From NCBI RefSeq assembly GCF_002699205.1, contig NZ_PABT01000009.1:62001-126000 (forward strand): a stretch of DNA of 64,000 bases, in the 5' to 3' direction. Position 1 is the first letter of the stretch. The number at the start of each line of letters is the position of its first letter. The stretch comes from Allomuricauda sp. (lineage in GTDB: Bacteria; Bacteroidota; Bacteroidia; Flavobacteriales; Flavobacteriaceae). The notes below the pieces were generated by a model, which saw only the letters and a program-made list of their open reading frames with translations, did no database searches and was not told the DNA's origin. The position numbers and the translations under genes are program-made. Of the stretch, positions 25,811 to 34,578 are shown piece after piece.

Positions 25811-28120
25811 TCATAAACAGGTATTGATCATCTTCAAGCATGCCCGTAAATGCTCTTTTTGCTGTCCATCTTCCAACTCTTTTATTACCATTTCCATTTT
25901 TTTTTGAAGTTGCCTTAAACCAAAACGACATTCACTTTTGACATATTGGCTTGGAAAACGTTGCAATTGTTCCATGGAAAGCCTACTTGAAGGTGATTCA
26001 GAGCGCACATGCGAAGACATGGTTTCAATATAGGCTCTTTGCAATGCTTGACGTCTTGGCGAAATGTCAGCCTTGGCATCTTCCAATTCTTGAAACAGTC
26101 CTTTCTGTAACATACCGATCATTCCCGTTAGTACTGCTTCATCCTGGTGATTCCTCTCCATGTGCTCCAACCTCCCCATTCGGGATGCGCCCAACAGTTC
26201 CGACAATAATTGTAATTGATAGACCAATAACATATCGGAACCGCTTATTTCATCAAGCCGATATTGAAAACTGGGATGTTCCAACCATTGGGGTACCTCA
26301 AAGGCATTTTGGAGCAAAAACCTAAGGGCTTTGCGCTGTTCCTCCATGGAAATGGGCGTATATACGGCACCGGGCTGAGCCTCTGATCTATAATGGATCG
26401 TATAACCGCCCACTAGGGAAAGTACATGACGCATTTCATGGAACCAGAGCTCCAAGGTTTTCATATAAAGCCGTTTCAAAAGGGCATCATCCGGTTGGTC
26501 ACGGTTCAACTTTGGCAATAACCCGATCACTTTTTCCATATTCCTAAGCCCTAGTTCCGTACTCCTTATGGGGTCACGATTATCCACTGCCTCATGGGTG
26601 TTCCCCGGTCCTATCCTACCATACCGATCGGCATTGAACCGATACCAAGGAATACTATCATAGGCAAGGATAATACTATCTAAAATTGGTCGCTCTTCAA
26701 GTGGGGAAGTAGCCCTAGAGAAGTTGCTATAGCCCCATTTAATTTGGAAAATGTCCATAGGCCCTACCTTTTGCAACAACAATGATGCAGGAATGCTATC
26801 CTCGGGCTGTGCAATATAGTTATGTCTTGCATAGTTCATAATGCTTGGCGTATGCCCCATTTTCCGGAGCCATTGCACATCCCGTATTTTCTCCATGGGG
26901 TAGGCATATTCCCCGTAATTCCCATCCATAAGCCCCAAGGCATGGCCGGTTTCATGGGAGGTCACATATTGAAAAAGCTCCCCTACCAGGGATTCTGGTA
27001 CGGGATTTCGTTGTGCCCTTGCATCCATGGGCGCACAGCGTACCACATATTCCTCAACGAGACTGCGCACGGAGGAACTGATCAGAATATCCGCCTTAAG
27101 GATTTCTCCCGTTCGTTGGTCCACGATCATTTTTGCCGTTGACCCGCTCTCCTTTTCCGATCCACGAACCCCTGAAAAATTCTCCCATCGGATCATGGAA
27201 TAGGTCACACTGTGACCACTTGGCTCTCCTTCCGGCAAGTCCCGTACCTCAATGGCATTCTTGAACCCAGCTGCTTCAAAAGGGGCCGACCATGCCACTA
27301 TTCCCGCCCGGATATAGGGTTTCCAGACATCGGGAACATCAGGGTGAAAATAAAAAGTGATCGGGACCACAGGTTCACTTAACGCCGACCTCGGGTCCTT
27401 TTTCTCCATGCGCCAACGCATGATGGCCGCCTTGTAATTATCCGTTCTTTGTGCATCCCATACATCCTCCAAATAGTATCCCATCCGGTGATCGAACAAT
27501 CGGGGTCGCATGGGCCGATCGGGCAACTGATAAAAACTGAAATCCACATCAATGGTCTTCAACGAAGAACCGGAATTCTTTGTCCGTTTCGTTCGGATGA
27601 TGGTCTCCCCATCCAATTTCTCCACCTTATAAATGTATGACTTTCGAAGATCAATGCGCTCAGGGGAATCATAGGCAAACCACTTGATATCATTGGCCAG
27701 TATGAGTTCGGTAGCATCTATGGTAAGACCATAGGTGTCGTTTTTATCCTTGATGACCTTGAACTTTCCCAGAACCCGTTCTTCGATCTTGTAATCGGCA
27801 TCAATGGGAATCCATTCGCCAAGGGCAGAACGCACTCGGTGTTGGGTCAGTACCACCTGTTCGCCGACTTGTGACCATCGTACCGTCAATTGCCCTTTAT
27901 GATGCCTTACAAACAACATAGGTTCTCCGATGATCTCCCTATCCAACACCAATAATAGCCGATTGTCCTCCAGATAGGCCCCTATACCATTATTGGCCTG
28001 CCCCCAAAGAGGGCAGGCCACCCCAAGAAGTAGCGCACTTAGGGCAAGAGCCCTACGGACAGTGCGTTTCCTTCCCGAGGCAATGGAGCTAATCCAAAAC
28101 ATAATCTTAATACCCTTCAT
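25811..28120 (-). CDS. Exported zinc-dependent metalloprotease (metzincin-like, DUF5117/DUF4953 type)
   Basis: A 769-residue exported protein (signal helix about 23-40). Zinc-site HETGHALGLMDGN starts at His389 and the Met-turn SIMNY is at 426-430, the metzincin arrangement. The long N-terminal region matches the DUF5117/DUF5118-type metalloproteases of Bacteroidota. It is the last gene of the SusC-SusD-protease operon, overlapping the SusD gene by 14 bases. It could process the ligand imported by SusC/D, or the DUF6520 peptide encoded opposite; both are inferences. Confidence 0.85.
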   Translation of the reverse strand: MKGIKIMFWISSIASGRKRTVRRALALSALLLGVACPLWGQANNGIGAYLEDNRLLLVLDREIIGEPMLFVRHHKGQLTVRWSQVGEQVVLTQHRVRSALGEWIPIDADYKIEERVLGKFKVIKDKNDTYGLTIDATELILANDIKWFAYDSPERIDLRKSYIYKVEKLDGETIIRTKRTKNSGSSLKTIDVDFSFYQLPDRPMRPRLFDHRMGYYLEDVWDAQRTDNYKAAIMRWRMEKKDPRSALSEPVVPITFYFHPDVPDVWKPYIRAGIVAWSAPFEAAGFKNAIEVRDLPEGEPSGHSVTYSMIRWENFSGVRGSEKESGSTAKMIVDQRTGEILKADILISSSVRSLVEEYVVRCAPMDARAQRNPVPESLVGELFQYVTSHETGHALGLMDGNYGEYAYPMEKIRDVQWLRKMGHTPSIMNYARHNYIAQPEDSIPASLLLQKVGPMDIFQIKWGYSNFSRATSPLEERPILDSIILAYDSIPWYRFNADRYGRIGPGNTHEAVDNRDPIRSTELGLRNMEKVIGLLPKLNRDQPDDALLKRLYMKTLELWFHEMRHVLSLVGGYTIHYRSEAQPGAVYTPISMEEQRKALRFLLQNAFEVPQWLEHPSFQYRLDEISGSDMLLVYQLQLLSELLGASRMGRLEHMERNHQDEAVLTGMIGMLQKGLFQELEDAKADISPRRQALQRAYIETMSSHVRSESPSSRLSMEQLQRFPSQYVKSECRFGLRQLQKKMEMVIKELEDGQQKEHLRACLKMINTCL

Positions 28121-29516
28121 TTTGTGGGGCCAGGTTTGGGTTCAACAAAAGGTCGGATTGGGGAATGGGCAAGTTGATGGCAAAAGGCTCCCATTCCGGT
28201 TTGATGGCACCTAAAATGGCATCGGCCCTAGCGGTCCGTTTCAGATCGAAAAACCGATGTCCCTGCTCCGAAAACAGTTCCACTGCCCTTTCTTTATAAA
28301 TCGCATCCAAAAGTGCTGTACCGGACAGTCCAGAAATCGGGGTAAGCAATGCCCGCTGTCGGACCCGGTTCAGATAAGCCAGCGCCTCAGCATCCTGGCC
28401 CAAACGTGCATAGGCCTCTGCGCCTATCAAATACAGCTCGGACAACCGGAATAAAATGGAGCATTCCTCCGTACTGGGGCTTGGGGCGTTCAACTTGTAT
28501 TTATTGGCATAGTACCAAGTTTCACTATCACCAACGACTTGGCCCACCCAGGCCTGCAAACGGCCATCCCCAGCTTCGAACCGGTTGATAAAATCGTTGT
28601 TAAGGGCCGAGTTCGGAGGCGGACCTTCCGAAAAGACAAATGTCGATCCCTCTTTGGTATTGTTGCCCGGGATGCCCGAATCCAACTGCCAAAGGGTTTC
28701 AGGGCTGTCCTTTTTAAAAACCTGCAGCAAATCCTCTTCCAGCCCGAACGGACCGTCCTTTTCCACCTCCAGGACCTCCGTGAGGGCATTCGACCATTCT
28801 TCCCGATACAGGTAAAACCGGGCCAAAAACGCAGTGACCGTCCAATAATTCGGTCTGTAATTGTCCGCTGCTTCCACTTGGGCCAAGAATTCCTTTGCCA
28901 ATCTCAAATCTTCCAAGATCAAGATGGAAAGTGGCTCCAAATCCATACGGCCTACTTTACTGTTGATGTCAAAATTGGTCGAATCGATAAAGGGTACCGG
29001 ACCGAACAGTTCCATTAAATGGAAATGTAGGAACGCCCTCAAAAAATAGGCTTCGCCCAGAAACCGATGGACATCCTCCTGTGCCAGTTCCGTGGAGTTT
29101 TGGACTCCCTCCAAAATACTGTTCGTTGCATAGATCAGTTCATAGGCCCCGTCCCAAAGCCGTTCAACACTCCCATTGGGAGGCGTTAGACGGCCATTGG
29201 CAAATTCCTGTACTTCGGGCAATACGTTGCTGTACAGGGTCAGTTCATCCGTGTAATGTCCCATTAGATAGGATAGTCCCGATACGGTCCCTGTCGTGAA
29301 CACATCCTCCCTTAGTTGGGAGTGGATATGTGCAAAAGCAGCATCCACGGTGGCCGCTTCTTCGAAGACAACGCTTCCCGTGAGTTCGTTGGTCGGGGGA
29401 GCTATGTCCACGAATTCCTCGCAAGACCCCAAAAAGAGCCCCATCATCAGCACGAAAAGTGAAGACCGATGGATTGTATGTATAATACCTCGTATTGTTT
29501 TATATGTAGATGTCAT
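28107..29516 (-). CDS. RagB/SusD family nutrient-binding outer membrane lipoprotein
   Basis: A 469-residue lipoprotein (lipobox GLFLGSC, Cys32). SusD-type features are FVDIAPPTNELTG after the lipid site, AYFLRAFLHFHLMELFGPVP, and the terminal RLSELYLIGAEAYARLG-type TPR helices plus KERAVELFSEQGHRFFDLKR. It caps the SusC transporter and binds the ligand outside the cell. It starts 10 bases after the SusC gene. A peptide or protein ligand fits the neighbouring protease better than a glycan. Confidence 0.93.
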   Translation of the reverse strand: MTSTYKTIRGIIHTIHRSSLFVLMMGLFLGSCEEFVDIAPPTNELTGSVVFEEAATVDAAFAHIHSQLREDVFTTGTVSGLSYLMGHYTDELTLYSNVLPEVQEFANGRLTPPNGSVERLWDGAYELIYATNSILEGVQNSTELAQEDVHRFLGEAYFLRAFLHFHLMELFGPVPFIDSTNFDINSKVGRMDLEPLSILILEDLRLAKEFLAQVEAADNYRPNYWTVTAFLARFYLYREEWSNALTEVLEVEKDGPFGLEEDLLQVFKKDSPETLWQLDSGIPGNNTKEGSTFVFSEGPPPNSALNNDFINRFEAGDGRLQAWVGQVVGDSETWYYANKYKLNAPSPSTEECSILFRLSELYLIGAEAYARLGQDAEALAYLNRVRQRALLTPISGLSGTALLDAIYKERAVELFSEQGHRFFDLKRTARADAILGAIKPEWEPFAINLPIPQSDLLLNPNLAPQNEGY

Positions 29517-29526
29517 AGTTGTGTGA

Positions 29527-32500
29527 TTAAAAAGTGAAACGTGTTCCTAAGGTGACCATGCGCAGCGGGGGCACTGTTGCACTGTTCTGTGTCTCTGGGT
29601 CCAATCCCAGATAGTTGGTCCATGTCCAAAGGTTCTGCCCCCTGAGGAAAAGGATACATCCCAGACCATTATCCTTCTTGGCCACCAGGTTATAGGACAG
29701 CGACACGGTCTTTAACCTAAGAAAGGAGGCGTCTGAAATACCTGCATCACTGGAAACATAGTTCCGATAGCTCTGTCTGGCCTCTGGGGACTGGCCCGCC
29801 GTAAATCGTTGTATATCGGCATCCGTTTCGGATGGTGTCCATCTGTCCAGCACCTCGTTGGGCTGATTGGCCAATCCTCCGGGGGCCACACCTCCCGTGG
29901 ACCAAAAATTCCGTCCCAGTTGTTTGGAAAACTGGAACAAGGCATCGACGGTCAATTTTCCATAGGTCCATTGACTGGTGAACCCGCCAAAATATTTGGG
30001 GTCCAAACGTGCAATGGCTTCCCGATCATCCACACTGGTGATGGTCCCGTCATTGTTAAAGTCTTCGAACACGTACAGTCCCGTTTCCGGGTCAACGCCA
30101 TTGACTTGGTATACCTTGGCGATGTTCAGTGGTTCCCCTACTTTCAAACGATTGGCAAAGGTCGATCCTTCCAAATCGGGAAAAGACTCCAATCGGGTCT
30201 TGGGGATGGTCAGGTTAAGGGATGTTTCCCAGGTGAACTTTTCACTGCGGGCAATAATGGCATGTAGACCGAGTTCCCAACCCTCGTTCAAAACTGTTGC
30301 ATTCAAGTTGTCATTGACACTGGAGAAACCCGTGGTTGCCGGAAGGGGGATACCGACCAATTGGTTGGAGGACGTATTTCGATAGTGGGCCGCATTCAGA
30401 CGGATCCGATCTCCCAACATCCCCAATTCAAGGGCCACTTCCCGTTTTTCATTAGATTCCCAACTAAAATTGGGATTGAAAAGCCTAGTGGGGAAGATCC
30501 CAACGCTGTTCTGGTATTGGTCTATGCCAAAAGAATAGGTGTCCAAGTATTGGTAGTCCCCTATTTGATCGTTTCCGGAGGTTCCCAAACTGGCCCGAAG
30601 CTTTCCAAAACTGAGCCACGGAACATGCTCCTTGAGTAAAGGCTCCTCTGAAAAAATCCATGCGACACCAATGGCCCCAAAATTTGAAAATCGCTTCTCA
30701 GGGCCGAATCGACTGGAACCGTCCCTTCTTCCTGTGAGGTTGAGCACATACTTTCCGTTGTGGTTCACATTGACCCGACCGAAAACAGCCTGGTACCGAT
30801 ACTGCTGGTTTACATCGGCCAGACCAATGGTGGTACTGGCCGCCGATATGTTCTCTATAAATCTGTTGTTGGAGAAACCAAGGGCCAACTGTGACAAACG
30901 TGCTGTTCTACGATCTTGAAAGGAAAGTCCGGTCAAGACCGTAACACTGGTATTTCCCAATGACAGTCCATATTCCAATTGGGGCTCCACGATCCATGAG
31001 GTCCTCTTCCCAGTATTGTGGATCGCGGAAGAAGACTCACTGCCAATACCAAAGGCCGGATCAAAGATGGTAGAGGGGTTGGTCCGGATTTCCTTCAAAT
31101 GGCTCTCGGTATATCCCAAATTGACCCTTGCCTTGAACCCATCCCATAAGGTATAATCCAATGATGCATTGCTGACCATGGTCGTCGCATTGTAGCGAAA
31201 TGTTCCCTGTTGCCGGGAAAGGGGATTGTTCCAAGTGGAGTTTTCCCAGTTCAAGCTGCCATCTGAATTATATAGCTCAGGTGCATTGGGCGCAAGGCTA
31301 ATGGCCAAAAAAGTAATATCATTGGCGGGCAGGTCATTATTGTTCCACGTAAAATTATTGGACCATTGCAGGGAAAGTCTATCATCCTTGGAGGTGAAGC
31401 TTACTTTACCCAGCCCTGAAATCTTTTCGTTCCGGTAATCTCCCTTAAAGACACTGGTCTGACCATGATAATTCCCACTGAGCATAAAACGAGTACGCCC
31501 TTCCCCTCCAGTGATCGACGCTTGCAGGTTATTGACATAGGAGGTGTTCCCGAACAGTTCCCGCTGCCAATCTGTTCGCCTGTCCGGGTCCCATGTCCCA
31601 TTGATATCGTAGGCGTTAAAGGGCAAGGGATCGATACCATCATTGGCATAGGCTTCCGTACGCATCAAACGATATTCGGCCGCATTCAATACGTCCATGG
31701 TCCGGGAGGCCCGCCCAAGTCCACTTTCCAGACCGATGCTCACCCGGGTTCCGCTAAATCCTGTCTTTTTAGTGGTGATCAACACCACCCCATTGGCACC
31801 CCGAGACCCATAAATAGCGGTCGCATCCGCATCCTTTAGGACTTCGATACTTTCTATATCCATGGGGTTGAGCGTGTTCAAGGGACTAAATCCCCGTCCC
31901 AACAGAATTCCGGAGGCCGCTTCCTCCCCTAGGGAAGAGGAATCGTACGGGACACCATCAACAATGTACAAGGGCTCATTGCCCAGATCCCGCACACTGT
32001 TCCTGCCACGTATCTGAATGGAAAAACCGGACCCTGCAATACCAGAGGTCTGTACGACTTCCACCCCGGGCATTCGTCCCTGCAAAGCAGCCAAGGGATT
32101 GGAGATGGGCTGTTTCTCGATATCCACTGCGGACACCTTCTCGATACTTCCCGTACGCTCCTTCTCAGAAACGGTATAGTACCCCGCATTGAGCACTACC
32201 TCGCCCAATACCGTTACATCCTCCTCCATGGTAACAAAGACCTCTTCCCTACCCCCAATGGGCACGGTAAGTGTCTTGAAACCCACCATAGAAAACACCA
32301 GCACATCGGTAGAATCTGCATTAATGGAAAAGGAACCATCCAGACCGGATATGGTCCCGATGTTCTTGGATTCCACCACAAGGTTCACCCCGGCCAGGGG
32401 ATTCCCCGACGTATCAGTCACGGTGCCGGAAACGGTGGCCTGTGGTGGTTCCAAGACAGTGCCCGCCTGCATAGATAAGGCACAAAAGGGCATTAAAAAA

Positions 32501-32556
32501 GCATATAGAAGCACGAACAGGGATGCCCTGCGCATGCGTATTGTTATTCGTTGCAT
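29527..32556 (-). CDS. SusC/RagA family TonB-linked outer membrane transporter
   Basis: About 1009 residues from the ATG at 32554-32556, which places a proper signal peptide (ASLFVLLYAFLMPFCALS) at the N-terminus. A carboxypeptidase-regulatory-like domain (SGTVTDTSGNPLAGVNL) comes first. The TonB plug follows, with IESIEVLKDADATAIYGSRG and NGVVLITTKK, then a long beta-barrel with a final aromatic strand. It imports large ligands with energy from TonB. It is the first gene of the operon with SusD and the metalloprotease. Confidence 0.93.
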   Translation of the reverse strand: MQRITIRMRRASLFVLLYAFLMPFCALSMQAGTVLEPPQATVSGTVTDTSGNPLAGVNLVVESKNIGTISGLDGSFSINADSTDVLVFSMVGFKTLTVPIGGREEVFVTMEEDVTVLGEVVLNAGYYTVSEKERTGSIEKVSAVDIEKQPISNPLAALQGRMPGVEVVQTSGIAGSGFSIQIRGRNSVRDLGNEPLYIVDGVPYDSSSLGEEAASGILLGRGFSPLNTLNPMDIESIEVLKDADATAIYGSRGANGVVLITTKKTGFSGTRVSIGLESGLGRASRTMDVLNAAEYRLMRTEAYANDGIDPLPFNAYDINGTWDPDRRTDWQRELFGNTSYVNNLQASITGGEGRTRFMLSGNYHGQTSVFKGDYRNEKISGLGKVSFTSKDDRLSLQWSNNFTWNNNDLPANDITFLAISLAPNAPELYNSDGSLNWENSTWNNPLSRQQGTFRYNATTMVSNASLDYTLWDGFKARVNLGYTESHLKEIRTNPSTIFDPAFGIGSESSSAIHNTGKRTSWIVEPQLEYGLSLGNTSVTVLTGLSFQDRRTARLSQLALGFSNNRFIENISAASTTIGLADVNQQYRYQAVFGRVNVNHNGKYVLNLTGRRDGSSRFGPEKRFSNFGAIGVAWIFSEEPLLKEHVPWLSFGKLRASLGTSGNDQIGDYQYLDTYSFGIDQYQNSVGIFPTRLFNPNFSWESNEKREVALELGMLGDRIRLNAAHYRNTSSNQLVGIPLPATTGFSSVNDNLNATVLNEGWELGLHAIIARSEKFTWETSLNLTIPKTRLESFPDLEGSTFANRLKVGEPLNIAKVYQVNGVDPETGLYVFEDFNNDGTITSVDDREAIARLDPKYFGGFTSQWTYGKLTVDALFQFSKQLGRNFWSTGGVAPGGLANQPNEVLDRWTPSETDADIQRFTAGQSPEARQSYRNYVSSDAGISDASFLRLKTVSLSYNLVAKKDNGLGCILFLRGQNLWTWTNYLGLDPETQNSATVPPLRMVTLGTRFTF

Positions 32557-33304
32557 AAATTGAGTTCTTTTAATTAAAGCGTTAGTTGTTCTCCACACTG
32601 CCCATAAGTCACGGAAAAACCGTAACTTCCAAAAAGGACATCAAGGTTCGGACATAGGCCATCCTGCCCGGGCAAAAACATACCCAGAAATAGGATTCCT
32701 AAACTAAAAAAGACCATGGTTTCGTGATCGGGCCGGTTGCCCTAAAAGTGCAGTTGTTGATTGTGGGACAAAAGGATATCGTGAACCGGAAAAGTGTGTA
32801 ACGTGCATCCCACAACCTTGGCCTTGGGATTATACAGGGTTCTTCGGCTTCTTTTTAAACAGGATATCGAACACCGAGTGCGCTGCCCCAAAAATAGGAC
32901 AACAACACGGAGTAAACCCTACATAAAAAAATTGCCAAATGTTTCCCATAACCTAAATGGTTGGGCGACACCCCGAAAGGACCACAGAAACCAAACGCTA
33001 AGAAGAAAGTTGCAATGTACCAATACACCAAAAAAAGGCGCGGAACTCAACTTAACGGACGGAGGCACTGGTAAATGCCCTGCAAACGATAAGTGAGCCC
33101 ACGCCCGGGTCGTGAGCAAACTGCTTATCATCTCGTTCGCATAAAAAATTACCAGTTTTCCATCCGAGAATCAAAGCGATTGCTTCAAATATGTTCTAAA
33201 CGAAGAATCGCAAATTTAAATAACTGAATGCAATATAATAAAATATTTCAGTTTTCGGTCGAACGACCGAGATATTTTATTTCCCATCCTATTCCTTTGC
33301 TTAG
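32557..33304. other. 748-base divergent gap with no supported gene
   Basis: The gap lies between the SusC gene (minus) and a small XRE gene (plus). No reading frame shows convincing coding bias on either strand. It must hold the SusC promoter. The left 550 bases are GC-balanced and the right 150 are strongly AT-rich, marking the change into the defence-like island. The only clear structure is the palindrome at 33255-33270. Confidence 0.4.
33255..33270. promoter_or_regulatory. Inverted repeat upstream of XRE regulator
   Basis: Seven-base arms TCGGTCG and CGACCGA with a 2-base centre, inside AT-rich flanks, 35 bases before the ATG of the XRE-type gene. The position suits an autoregulatory operator. 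Confidence 0.45.
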
Positions 33305-33538
33305 ATGTCAAATATTAATGTGGAAATATGCAGCTATATAACCGAGGAGTGGCTACTCCCTTGGATAAAGGAAGGAAAATCCCAGAGTTCCTTTGCTATT
33401 AAACACAATGTTGACGAAAGTACTGTAAGAAAAATTAAAGGTAGAAACGAATATAGAATACCCGTTGAAACTTTAAATAGAATTTGTGAAGCAAAGGGTA
33501 TGAAGCTTAGCGAATTTTTTAAACTAGCAGGGCTTTGA
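33305..33538 (+). CDS. Small XRE/Cro-type DNA-binding protein
   Basis: A 77-residue protein whose QSSFAIKHNVDESTVRKIKG and IPVETLNRICEAKGMKLSEF segments form a Cro/C1-type helix-turn-helix. It has no other domain. It is the first gene of the AT-rich island and may regulate the defence-like genes that follow. The next gene is 344 bases away, so it is probably monocistronic. Confidence 0.7.
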   Translation: MSNINVEICSYITEEWLLPWIKEGKSQSSFAIKHNVDESTVRKIKGRNEYRIPVETLNRICEAKGMKLSEFFKLAGL

Positions 33539-33882
33539 AAATAAAATTAGTATCCGTTGTCTTTTAAATATTCCCTTACAGAATTCCACATTTCCCTTTT
33601 TCTAGAAAATTCTTACATTTAGAATCTCATATCTCCAAAAAGATTTATTGATATTAACGAAAACTGTGCATTGCGCCCAATTGCAAAACTTGAGCATAGT
33701 CGACCATATTGGCGGAATATGTTTAACAAAGCTAGGTATTATGGGGTAATTCTATCAAGACTTTGCTAATCAATCGCCCATTTTGAAAGAAAATGATTCA
33801 AACAGAACAAATACAACAAAGACGTGTAAGCTACCCCTAGATAGAACTGCTTATTTTTCTAAAACTTCCTCAAAAAACACCC
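33539..33882. other. 344-base AT-rich gap
   Basis: No supported gene. On the minus strand a 21-codon tail (SRKREMWNSVREYLKDNGY, stop at 33547) resembles a protein C-terminus and may be a decayed gene end. I see no hairpin terminator and no repeated element. Confidence 0.3.
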
Positions 33883-34377
33883 ATGATTGAAAACATCAAA
33901 TTTAAAGAAGCCTCTAAGAGGGAAATAACTCTCTACACTATTTTAGGAGAATCCCTATGTGCGGTTCAAATATTGGAAGACGCGCTAAGTCATTCAATTG
34001 TCTTAAAAAAAACAGAGCCTGACCAGAAGAATGAAGCAGACAATCTTTTAAAAAAGCAACGGAAATATACACTTGGCTTGGCGATAAACGCCATCAAAAA
34101 AGAATCGCTATTCCCTAAAGCCTTGGGGTTTGAATTGTCAAATCTTTTAACGGAAAGAAATTGGCTTATTCATAAAAGCATTACAGAGAACAAAGATGAT
34201 TTAAAATCAGATTCATACTTTGAAAAGCTAATTGAAAGAATAAAAGCCATAACATCAAAAGCTCACAAATTGCAGATTTCAATTGAACTTGATTTAATTG
34301 AGTATTCCGAAAAAAAAGGAATCGACATGACTAAAGTCAAAAATGCGATGAATAAGCATTATGGTTGGTCAAAGTAG
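33883..34377 (+). CDS. HEPN-like protein (candidate RNase)
   Basis: A 164-residue all-helical protein with ERNWLIHKS at 91-99, giving Arg92-x4-His97, the Rx4-6H signature of HEPN ribonucleases. The preceding ALGFELSNLLTERNWLIH layout is that of HEPN and MAE_28990-type domains used as toxins and in anti-phage systems. No partner antitoxin is adjacent. The signature is short, so the family call is tentative. Confidence 0.5.
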   Translation: MIENIKFKEASKREITLYTILGESLCAVQILEDALSHSIVLKKTEPDQKNEADNLLKKQRKYTLGLAINAIKKESLFPKALGFELSNLLTERNWLIHKSITENKDDLKSDSYFEKLIERIKAITSKAHKLQISIELDLIEYSEKKGIDMTKVKNAMNKHYGWSK

Positions 34378-34578
34378 ATGTTGCCAGAAGTTACGTTAAA
34401 TAAATCTAGGACGGACTTTGTCCCCTTTTCTAATTCAAACCCCAAATGTTTAGAGAAATAATAAGGTAAATGGGAGTGAGGCAAGGAAAGGATTGGAATG
34501 AGGTCTTATGGATTTAATCATAAGCATTGCTTAACTTTAGTGACGTCCAACAAAAAGTGAAATAGGAATACGACACCA

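Noticed and set aside
33060-33130. GC-rich stretch that looked like a possible tRNA
   Set aside because: No cloverleaf with a 7-bp acceptor stem and a GTTC-type T loop could be drawn.
32794-33131. Open frames on both strands upstream of the SusC gene
   Set aside because: No coding bias, no start context and no similarity to a known protein; treated as part of the promoter gap.
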